Origin: an uncultured Ignavibacteriota bacterium
Lineage (GTDB): Bacteria > Bacteroidota > Ignavibacteria > UBA10030 > UBA8401
DNA: 64,000 bases
Reading direction: 5' to 3'
NCBI GenBank assembly: GCA_903861125.1
Contig: CAIOTF010000015.1
Span: 124,001-188,000 of the forward strand
Below are positions 38,678 through 46,143 of the stretch, one piece after another. The translations under genes and the position numbers were made by a program. Position 1 is the stretch's first letter, and the number at the start of each line of letters is the position of its first letter. The notes under the pieces were generated by a model. It made no database searches. It saw only the letters and a list, made by a program, of their open reading frames with translations, and had not been told where the DNA came from.

Positions 38678-39940
38678 ATGATCATCCTGTCCCGCAGTTT
38701 CACTTTTGCATTATTTTTTTCTCTCATGGTGACACTATCATACGGGCAGGCAGGCAGCAGTGCCGTGCCGTTCCTATTGATATCAACTTCTGTGGAAGCA
38801 AACGGAATGGGTGGCATCATGACGGCCGCGAATTCATCGAGTCCGACTTCGATGATGTTTAATCCCGCGCATCTCGGCATCAGCAGCCAAACCGATTTTT
38901 TCAGCACGGAGACATTTTCTCATAAGTCGCAATGGCTGCCGCAATTCGGATTGAGCGATTTGTGGATCAATAATTATTCAATGATGTACGGCGTACGGTT
39001 TTCCGGTGAGAAGAGTCCAAACATCAGCGTCGGTTTCGGCTACTCGCGGGTATTCCTGAATCTCGGCAGATTTATTGTCACCGGCGAAATGGGTCCGGAA
39101 CCATTAGCAACTTTTGACGGTTACGAAACCAGCGACAATTTTTGCGTCGGTGTCGGAATAGACCTAGGCGTAACGTTGGCATTCGGATCAACAATAAAAA
39201 AAATCACTTCGCAATTGAGTCCGATCGGAACGGCACAGGAACAACCGACAAGCAGTGCTAATGAATGGGCTTCCGATCTTGGTCTTATTGTTAAATTTCC
39301 AGTGGTGTCACTCATTACAAAAGAATATGAACATACGATAAATGCTCTTACCCCTTTTTTCGATATCACAACAGCCTACGCTTTGAACAATGTAGGTGGA
39401 CGCGTCAGTTATCTTAATGCTGCTCAAGCAGATCCGCTTCCGCGTACCGCACGTCTGGGCTGGGCTGCTGAGACAGGATTGCATTACCGTTCGGAACAGA
39501 TCGATATACCGCTGATCAACGTGACTATTGCACGGGAAGCAGAAAATTTATTGTTGAAACGGGACAATAACGGATCATGGAACTATGATGGTCTTCCTTT
39601 AGGGAACATTGATATCTATAATAATCTGATTGCAAGTAAAGCGAACGGATATATATCGGTGCGGCGGGGATTTTCGGTAAATGTATTTGAAACGGCAGCA
39701 TTCCGGCAAGGTTCATTTGAAGGGGACGGGAATTTATCGTACCAGACTTCGGGATTTTCGATTAGCACACGCGGAATTTCTAAAGTCATCAGTGCTTCGC
39801 TCCCCGCTGCTACGGGATTCAATCCTATTGAATTCTTTTTTATGCATCTTGAAATCCGGTACAGCCATAGCGAATACACAGGAAAGAGTCCGTTGAATGG
39901 AACGAGTTTTGATAATCTTATTTTTACATTCCATCATTGA
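38678..39940 (+). CDS. PorV/PorQ-family outer-membrane protein
   Basis: 420 aa. Signal peptide (about 1-23, ending LSYGQ). The mature N terminus SSAVPFLLISTSVEANGMGG, then SPTSMMFNPAHLGI, is the hallmark of the PorV/PorQ (UPF0164-like) beta-barrel family. The remainder alternates in the way of outer-membrane strands. In Bacteroidota PorV shuttles type IX secretion cargo, while other members are general barrels. No other T9SS gene is in the window, so a secretion role is not shown. GGAG precedes the ATG by six bases. It converges on hydA with a shared bidirectional terminator. Confidence 0.78.
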   Translation: MIILSRSFTFALFFSLMVTLSYGQAGSSAVPFLLISTSVEANGMGGIMTAANSSSPTSMMFNPAHLGISSQTDFFSTETFSHKSQWLPQFGLSDLWINNYSMMYGVRFSGEKSPNISVGFGYSRVFLNLGRFIVTGEMGPEPLATFDGYETSDNFCVGVGIDLGVTLAFGSTIKKITSQLSPIGTAQEQPTSSANEWASDLGLIVKFPVVSLITKEYEHTINALTPFFDITTAYALNNVGGRVSYLNAAQADPLPRTARLGWAAETGLHYRSEQIDIPLINVTIAREAENLLLKRDNNGSWNYDGLPLGNIDIYNNLIASKANGYISVRRGFSVNVFETAAFRQGSFEGDGNLSYQTSGFSISTRGISKVISASLPAATGFNPIEFFFMHLEIRYSHSEYTGKSPLNGTSFDNLIFTFHH

Positions 39941-39963
39941 CGTTCATCGAATTCGCGATTAAT

Positions 39964-39996
39964 AAAAAAGCCGTCCTGCGGGGACGGCTTTTTTTT
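39964..39996. terminator. bidirectional terminator between the PorV-like gene and hydA
   Basis: A-run, GCCGTCC, TGCGG loop, GGACGGC, T-run: a 7-bp GC stem flanked by A6 and T8, which works on both strands. It serves the convergent genes ending at 39940 (+) and 40016 (-). Confidence 0.88.
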
Positions 39997-40015
39997 ATTT
40001 TAATGACAGAAGCAT

Positions 40016-41842
40016 CTACGCATGATGCGGCGTTTTCAGTTCCTTCTTTTCTGCTCCATTTGTTTTCCATACAAGCAGTCCGCGCTGCTGATACGATGTA
40101 TGCAATAAATGATGAGACATCTCACCAAGAGGTTCTTTTAGAAATTCGCTATACAATGCCGCGACGTTCGGATTTTCGTGCGATTTGCGCAACGGTTTAT
40201 TAACATCCTCTGCGTAGATCGACTCAGCTCTTTTCCTTCTGGTCTCCCACGTTGTAGGTATGGGTTGTCCGCCGCCGCCGAGGCATCCGCCGGGGCAGGT
40301 CATCACTTCGATGAATGCATACGGCGATTCCCCTTTTTCGATCTGTTCCATTAGTGTCCGTGCATTCTTTAAAGTATGTGCGGCTGCTATTTTTATTTTC
40401 ATACCATTCAGGTCCACCTCGGCTTCCTTGATACCTTCCATGCCGCGCACCGCGGTGAAATTAATATCAGCAAGAGGATTTCCCGTTATGACTTCGTATG
40501 CTGTGCGCATTGCCGCTTCCATCACGCCGCCGGTGGCACCGAAAATGACAGCTGCGCCGGTCGACGCTCCGAGCGGATTATCGAATTCTTCCACCGGAAG
40601 AGATGAGAAGGTGATGCCTGTCTCCTTGAACATCCGTGCCAGTTCGCGCGTTGTAAGAACATAGTCGACATCATAAAAAGCATCCTCGCTGGACCAGGCT
40701 CGTTTATCCTTCCAATAATCGAATGCACCGCTCATTTCGGGACGGCGCGCTTCATATTTCTTTGCGGTACACGGCATCACCGAAACAACAACGATCTTTC
40801 TCGGGTCGATCTCCATCTTAGCAGCATAGTACGTTTTTGCAACGGCTCCGAACATCTGCTGCGGTGATTTGCATGAGGAAAGATGACCAAGCAGATCCGG
40901 GAAGAAATGTTCCGCAAACTTGATCCAGCCGGGAGAACAGGATGTGATCATCGGAAGTTTTCCATTGTTCTTTATCCGGTTGATCAATTCATATCCTTCT
41001 TCAAGAATCGTAAGGTCGGCAGTGAACTGGGTATCGAAGACTTTCTTGAACCCAAGTTTCCGCAGACCGGCCACCATCTTTCCCGTTACCAGACTTCCCG
41101 GATCCATTCCCATTGCTTCACCGATACCGACACGGATCGCCGGCGCTGTCTGCACGATAACGTATTTATCCGGATTGGACATCTCTTCAAAAACACTGTC
41201 CGTATCGTCGCGTTCAACAATTGCGCCGGTGGGACAGACAAGCGCACATTGACCGCAATACGTGCACGCCACATTGCCGAGGCCTTTTTCCATGTATGTA
41301 GAGATCTTGGATTTGATTCCGCGGCCGGAGAGTCCGATAGCAGAAACTGTCTGCACATTTTGACAAACGGAAATACACCGTCCGCACAAGATACATTTGT
41401 TCGGATCGCGGTGAATGGCGATGGAACTTGTATCGCATTTTTCGATCTTCTTCGTACGGACGTATCGTTCTTCTTTCACTCCCAGATCCGATGCAAGGGA
41501 TTGCAGTTCGCAGTTTTGATTACGAAGGCATGAAAGACAGTCCTTCGGGTGATTCGCAAGCAAAAGTTCGACGCTCGTTTTTCGTGCATCGCGAATACGG
41601 GCGGAGTTTGTAGCGATCTCCATTCCCTCATACACACAGGCTGTGCAGGAGCGAAGGAGCGATTTTGCTCCTTTCACTTCAACAACACAGACCGCACACG
41701 ATGCATTCTTTGAAACATCTTCAAGATAACAGAGCGTCGGAATTCTGATACCTGCCCGCTTGCACGCATCGAGTATCGTTGCGTTGAGCGGGGCTAGATG
41801 ATTGTCTCCATTTATTTTGATATTGACCATTGTCGTATTCAT
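40016..41842 (-). CDS. hydA: [FeFe]-hydrogenase catalytic subunit HydA (trimeric bifurcating type)
   Basis: 608 aa, cytosolic (no signal). Domains in order: [2Fe-2S] (C38, C49, C52, C66), His-ligated [4Fe-4S] (H98, C102, C105, C111), two [4Fe-4S] clusters (C150-C160; C193-C203), then the H-cluster domain. H-cluster motifs: L1 TSCSPGW (300-306), L2 MPCTAKKYE (356-364), L3 EVMTCPGGCLGGGGQP (512-527). L1 has Ser where the textbook motif has a second Cys; I recall the same in HndD-like enzymes, unverified. It lacks the C-terminal [2Fe-2S] domain of Thermotoga HydA. The Shine-Dalgarno (AAGGA) overlaps the hydB stop codon, so translation is coupled. It reversibly makes or oxidises H2. No maturases are in the window. 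Confidence 0.93.
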   Translation of the reverse strand: MNTTMVNIKINGDNHLAPLNATILDACKRAGIRIPTLCYLEDVSKNASCAVCVVEVKGAKSLLRSCTACVYEGMEIATNSARIRDARKTSVELLLANHPKDCLSCLRNQNCELQSLASDLGVKEERYVRTKKIEKCDTSSIAIHRDPNKCILCGRCISVCQNVQTVSAIGLSGRGIKSKISTYMEKGLGNVACTYCGQCALVCPTGAIVERDDTDSVFEEMSNPDKYVIVQTAPAIRVGIGEAMGMDPGSLVTGKMVAGLRKLGFKKVFDTQFTADLTILEEGYELINRIKNNGKLPMITSCSPGWIKFAEHFFPDLLGHLSSCKSPQQMFGAVAKTYYAAKMEIDPRKIVVVSVMPCTAKKYEARRPEMSGAFDYWKDKRAWSSEDAFYDVDYVLTTRELARMFKETGITFSSLPVEEFDNPLGASTGAAVIFGATGGVMEAAMRTAYEVITGNPLADINFTAVRGMEGIKEAEVDLNGMKIKIAAAHTLKNARTLMEQIEKGESPYAFIEVMTCPGGCLGGGGQPIPTTWETRRKRAESIYAEDVNKPLRKSHENPNVAALYSEFLKEPLGEMSHHLLHTSYQQRGLLVWKTNGAEKKELKTPHHA

Positions 41843-41851
41843 AGGGGATCC

Positions 41852-44800
41852 TTACTGATCGTTATATTCATGGCATTTAACATCGCACCGCAGGCAACGG
41901 GTTGCCTCGAGCAATGCTTCTTCGCCGGTATATCCGGCGAGAACTTCCTGAAAACTGGAGATGCGCTCTTTGACGGAAACCTTTTTTGGTTCTATCATTT
42001 TTGCTTCCTCCGGTTCCTGTTCTACCTCATCCTTGTATTTGAATTCTTTGAAGAGTTTGTGGAACCGTTTTTCCTTCATCAGGTCGTTGTCAATCGCTTC
42101 TGCAGCATTACGTGCGATTCCCATTGCTTCCGAAACCGTTGCCGGACCGGTCACTGCATCTCCGCCAGCATACACATTCGGAAGATTTGTCCGGCAGCTC
42201 GGCTGATGGATCTTTACCGTGCCGTTCTTTCGCAGTTCCAAACCTGCATCTTTTCCAGCTTCAAACTCGACTTTCTCGCCGATCGCGAGAATAACCGTAT
42301 CGCATGGAACAATATCTTTCTTTGTTGTTTCAACCGGTTTTTTTCTTCCGGAACTATCGAAACCATCGAACTTCATTCTGATGACTTCAAGTCCCGTCAC
42401 TTTGCCGTTGTGGCCGCCAATGATCCTATGCGGAGCAGACATGAACATGAAGCGAATATTTTCATCCATCGCATCCTTCACCTCATGTTCGTTTGCCGGC
42501 ATCTCATCCCTGTCGCGCCGGTAGACGATTGTAACATCGGAACCGCCACGCAGACATGATCGCGCTGCATCGATAGCAACATTTCCCGCACCAACGATCA
42601 CCACTCTCTTCCCAACACGGAGCCGTCCGCCGATGGCAAGATCTTCAAGGAATTCATATCCCTGCAGAACACCATCGAGCTGATTTCCCTCGATGTGAAG
42701 TTCTATATCTTTCTGCGCACCGACGGCGACGAAGACAGCGTCGTTCTGTTTCTGGATCGTCTTGAATGAAATTTCTTTTCCAATCCGTGTGTTGAAAACG
42801 AATTTCACGCCGAGTTTTTTGAAGAGTTCCAATTCTTTGTTCACAACATCTTTCGGTAGGCGATACGCAGGAATACCGTATTGAAGAATTCCACCAGCGC
42901 GTGCGTGACCATCGTACACTGTTACGGCATGGCCGAGACGAACAAGATAAAAAGCTGCTGTGAGTCCTGCCGGTCCTGCACCGACAATGGCGATCTTCTT
43001 CCCGGTGGTTGATAGTTTTTCTCTTATCAGACGCTGATAGATCTCTTTTTCTTTTCCCATCTTATAGATGGTATCGGCAAGATACCGATGGATCTCTCCC
43101 TGATTGACAGGATCATCCACCATATCCCTGCGGCACCGCATCTGGCAGTGGAAATAACAGATACGACCGACCGTGCCGGGAAGCGGATTGTCTCGAAGTG
43201 TAAGTTCGAACGCTTCTTCGATCCTGCCCTCTTTCAGCAATTGCAGATAGCCGGGAATGTTCATATGCAGAGGACAGCTGTTCTCGCACAATGCCATAAA
43301 AAGATTTTCACAGACGCCGGCCTTGCACCGTTTTTCGATGATATGTTTCTCATACTCGTCGCGGAAATAACGGAGCGTGCTCAACACCGGATTTGAACTT
43401 GTCTGCCCCAATCCGCAGAGCGATGAATCTTTGATTACGTAGGATAATCGCTCCAGTGTGTCCAGGTCTTCCATTGTTCCTTCACCGCGGGTAATTTTAT
43501 TGAGAATGGCAAGAGATTGCGACAGACCTTCGCGGCACGGAGTGCATTTACCGCACGATTCGGCTGCCGTTACTTCTATGAAATATCTCGCGACATCCAC
43601 CATGCAATTATCCTGATCCATCACCACCATGCCGCCGGAACCCATGATGGTTCCGAGTTTCGAAAGCGACTCATAATCCACCGGTGTATTAAAATGTTCC
43701 ACCGGGATGCAGCCGCCGGATGGACCGCCGGTCTGCACGGCACGTATCTTCTTTTTTGTACCCGTTCCTTCTCCCATCTGATAGATGATCGTTTCCAGTA
43801 TTGTTCCGAGCGGCAGTTCGACCAATCCCGTATTTTTTATCTTTCCGACAAGAGAGAACACTTTTGTACCGGTACTGGTCTGCGTACCGAATTTTGCAAA
43901 CGCATCTCCGCCAATAGCGACAATGACGGGGATATTGAACCACGTTTCAACATTATTAATGTTCGTCGGCTTGCCCCATAATCCCTTTTGTGCAGGATAC
44001 GGAGGACGCGGAACCGGCCTGCCGGCTCTTCCTTCGATGGAAGCGATGAGTGCCGTCTCTTCACCGCAGACGAACGCACCGGCTCCTTCCACATATGACA
44101 GATCGAATGTGAATTGCGAGCCGAATATATTCTGACCGAGAAGTCCATGTTCCTTCGCCGCAGCAACTGCCTTTTTAAACCGCTCAACGGCAAGAGGATA
44201 TTCGGCCCGCACGTACATCACACCTTCCGATGTTCCCATCACAAATGCTCCGATCAGCATCCCTTCAATAAGAGCATGCGGATCGCTTTCGATCTCGTTC
44301 CGGTTCATATATGCGCCTGGATCTCCTTCGTCGGCGTTGCAGATGATATATTTTTGGCCGGTCTCAACTTTCTTCATCATTTCCCACTTTATGGCTGTCG
44401 GAAATCCTGCTCCGCCTCGTCCGCGCAGTTTCGATTTTTTTATCTCGTCGAGCACGGTGTCCTGTGTCATCTGCGTCAGTGATTTCATCAATGCACTGTA
44501 ACCGCCGACCGCAATATATTCCTCGATATCTTCCGGATTGATAAGACCCGATTCGCGAAGCACAATTTTTTTCTGTCCCTTAAAGAACGGTATTTCATTC
44601 CACACAGGAACGCTGACGATCCCCGTTCCGAACTCGATCTTAGCGGTAAAAAAATCCCATTTTTCTATCTTACAGAGTGCTTTCTTTAACGGCATCAATC
44701 CCTTTGTAAGACTCTCCACAATATTCTCAGCATCTTTCGTCGTTACTTTGTGCAGGATCACCAGAGGCATTCCCGGAATGTAACAGTTCACGAGTACTTC

Positions 44801-45013
44801 TTCTGCGCAGAATCCAAAACACCCCGTCATAGAAAGCCGTACCGATGCATTCTTCGCTTTAATCGTTTTTTGCAAAGCATCATACACTTCCTTCGCGCCG
44901 TTTCCGATACCGCATGTTCCCATACCGACAGAAATTTTCGGGACATCGGGAAGAAGTTTTTTCAAGCCATTTTGCCGCAGTGTTTCAAGCATTGTTCCAT
45001 CAATGGTTTTCAT
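41852..45013 (-). CDS. hydB: HydB-GltD/NfnB fusion: diaphorase subunit of [FeFe]-hydrogenase fused to FAD-NAD(P)H oxidoreductase
   Basis: 1053 aa; usual HydB is about 600. Residues 1-560 are HydB/NuoF: [2Fe-2S] domain (C34, C65, C69, C77), FMN/NADH domain (RGRGGAGFPTAIKW, 197-210; ICNADEGDPGAYM), SLBB, and [4Fe-4S] site (C487, C490, C493, C533). KRCKAGVC (562-568) is the usual HydB exit. In place of the usual ferredoxin tail comes a complete GltD/NfnB-like module: Cys-rich Fer4_20 (C576, C580, C619, C623, C627), FAD Rossmann fold (VGAGPAGLTAAF, 677-688), second Rossmann (VIVGAGNVAIDAARS) with YRRDRDEMPA (831-840), whose arginines usually bind the NADPH 2'-phosphate, and FAD motif VYAGGDAVTGPATVSEAMG. 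A Cys triplet (C1040, C1043, C1047) ends the protein. GAGG precedes the ATG, and it overlaps hydC by 14 nt. Both NADH and NADPH sites are predicted. Confidence 0.92.
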   Translation of the reverse strand: MKTIDGTMLETLRQNGLKKLLPDVPKISVGMGTCGIGNGAKEVYDALQKTIKAKNASVRLSMTGCFGFCAEEVLVNCYIPGMPLVILHKVTTKDAENIVESLTKGLMPLKKALCKIEKWDFFTAKIEFGTGIVSVPVWNEIPFFKGQKKIVLRESGLINPEDIEEYIAVGGYSALMKSLTQMTQDTVLDEIKKSKLRGRGGAGFPTAIKWEMMKKVETGQKYIICNADEGDPGAYMNRNEIESDPHALIEGMLIGAFVMGTSEGVMYVRAEYPLAVERFKKAVAAAKEHGLLGQNIFGSQFTFDLSYVEGAGAFVCGEETALIASIEGRAGRPVPRPPYPAQKGLWGKPTNINNVETWFNIPVIVAIGGDAFAKFGTQTSTGTKVFSLVGKIKNTGLVELPLGTILETIIYQMGEGTGTKKKIRAVQTGGPSGGCIPVEHFNTPVDYESLSKLGTIMGSGGMVVMDQDNCMVDVARYFIEVTAAESCGKCTPCREGLSQSLAILNKITRGEGTMEDLDTLERLSYVIKDSSLCGLGQTSSNPVLSTLRYFRDEYEKHIIEKRCKAGVCENLFMALCENSCPLHMNIPGYLQLLKEGRIEEAFELTLRDNPLPGTVGRICYFHCQMRCRRDMVDDPVNQGEIHRYLADTIYKMGKEKEIYQRLIREKLSTTGKKIAIVGAGPAGLTAAFYLVRLGHAVTVYDGHARAGGILQYGIPAYRLPKDVVNKELELFKKLGVKFVFNTRIGKEISFKTIQKQNDAVFVAVGAQKDIELHIEGNQLDGVLQGYEFLEDLAIGGRLRVGKRVVIVGAGNVAIDAARSCLRGGSDVTIVYRRDRDEMPANEHEVKDAMDENIRFMFMSAPHRIIGGHNGKVTGLEVIRMKFDGFDSSGRKKPVETTKKDIVPCDTVILAIGEKVEFEAGKDAGLELRKNGTVKIHQPSCRTNLPNVYAGGDAVTGPATVSEAMGIARNAAEAIDNDLMKEKRFHKLFKEFKYKDEVEQEPEEAKMIEPKKVSVKERISSFQEVLAGYTGEEALLEATRCLRCDVKCHEYNDQ

Positions 45014-45530
45014 GGTTTTTCCTCACTTTCGATATGCGCCGGACGAGCATCTGAAGTTTTGATGTTGTCACATTGCTGTAAATAATTCCGTCGATGGCAA
45101 TAACCGGTGCAAGTGCGCACTGACCGAAACACGCAACCGTGGTGACGGTGAACTGCTTGTCCGGTGTGGTAAAGAACTGCTCACCTTCATCCAATTCTTT
45201 TTTGCAGTTCAGGATCAATCCGAGATCGTCCAGCAGCGTGCGCGATCCTTTTGTGTGGCAGGCCGTTCCGCGGCAGACGGTGACGGTATGTTTTCCCTGC
45301 GGTTTAAGATTGAAGAACGAATAGAACGTGACAACGTTATACACTCTGGACAGAGGAACACCGGTCCTGAGTGCGACGTGGTTCAGCGCATCTTCCGATA
45401 GAAATTTATGTTCATTAAGAATCTGGGATTCTTCGAGAATACCCAGGAGTTCGCCGTGTTTTCCTTTATAGCGCGAGATGACTTCGTCTATCTCCAGCAT
45501 TTCCTGCTCTAATGTGCGAGATCCATCCAT
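45000..45530 (-). CDS. hydC: HydC / NuoE-like [2Fe-2S] subunit of the hydrogenase
   Basis: 176 aa. A helical N terminus (LSEDALNHVALRTGVPLSRV) leads a thioredoxin-like [2Fe-2S] domain with ligands C86, C91 (CRGTACHTKGS) and C134, C138 (ACFGQCALAPV). This is the NuoE/HydC fold that passes electrons next to the FMN site of HydB. AAGGAG lies five bases before the ATG. It is first in the operon, and its 3' end overlaps hydB by 14 nt. The promoter should lie in 45531-46143, which also holds two perfect dyads. Confidence 0.93.
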   Translation of the reverse strand: MDGSRTLEQEMLEIDEVISRYKGKHGELLGILEESQILNEHKFLSEDALNHVALRTGVPLSRVYNVVTFYSFFNLKPQGKHTVTVCRGTACHTKGSRTLLDDLGLILNCKKELDEGEQFFTTPDKQFTVTTVACFGQCALAPVIAIDGIIYSNVTTSKLQMLVRRISKVRKNHENH

Positions 45531-45859
45531 ACCTGCTCCTTTTCAATTTGAAAATATCTTTTTCGTTATGTGACAGCATCCGAACGGACACAGCGGTGAG
45601 CTCACCGGAAGGTACCGGCAAAATTCTCCGTGTTCATCTGAACAATGATTGTCGACTATCGTGATGTGAAACGTTGGGGAAGACATACAAACGTCCTGCA
45701 CCCGGGCAAATGGTGAAGTTGAGCAGCGGTTCTTTTTCGCACGTCGGACAGAGACTGCGCATTTGCGCAGCATGCGGAGATGATGAGAAATGAAGTGCAG
45801 AGAATCTACACTTTGAGTGTACTCGCAACGATATTGCTTACGACCGGATAAACTGGATT

Positions 45860-45877
45860 ATGAAAAACATTTTTCAT
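45860..45877. promoter_or_regulatory. 18-bp dyad ATGAAAAA-CA-TTTTTCAT
   Basis: Perfect 8-bp arms around a 2-bp centre, in the hydC / receptor divergent region about 330 nt upstream of hydC. It is a candidate operator; the A/T-rich arms weaken the case. Confidence 0.35.
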
Positions 45878-45951
45878 TTTAAATTTTCACAGAAGATATC
45901 CCGCTTGATACGAGTTCCTTCAAATTCAAAGACGTCGCTTAAACTTCGAGA

Positions 45952-45965
45952 ATGCCCATGGGCAT
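45952..45965. promoter_or_regulatory. 14-bp perfect palindrome ATGCCCATGGGCAT
   Basis: A GC-containing uninterrupted palindrome inside an A/T-rich divergent intergenic region, 75 bp from the previous dyad. A plausible site for a dimeric redox or metal regulator of the hydrogenase or receptor gene; the regulator is unknown. Confidence 0.4.
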
Positions 45966-46143
45966 GGTGTAAATATAAATAACTATTGATAGAGAAACAG
46001 TAAACGACCACAAAAGAGAAAATTAATTTTTTATAATTAAGACTCAATAGTATTTTATCGGCATTATTATTTTTGAATTTGATGATTGCTAACCGGCAAA
46101 TCTTTCGCTAAATTTTTTTATCAAATAATCACCTCCGGATATT

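Larger units (their letters stand above)
45531..46143. other. 613-nt divergent region between hydC and the TonB-dependent receptor
   Basis: No secure gene is seen. Two perfect dyads (45860-45877 and 45952-45965) lie near its centre. The hydC-proximal half contains two overlapping minus-strand ORFs (45543-45773 and 45634-45828) with unusually many Cys (CPTCEKEP; CPFGCC). Neither has a good ribosome site, and both stop before hydC; they could be remnants of a small metal-binding protein. Confidence 0.5.

Noticed and set aside
41798-42559. 253-aa plus-strand ORF opposite hydB
   Set aside because: Overlaps the well-supported GltD-like part of HydB; composition is that of an antisense frame, with no motifs.
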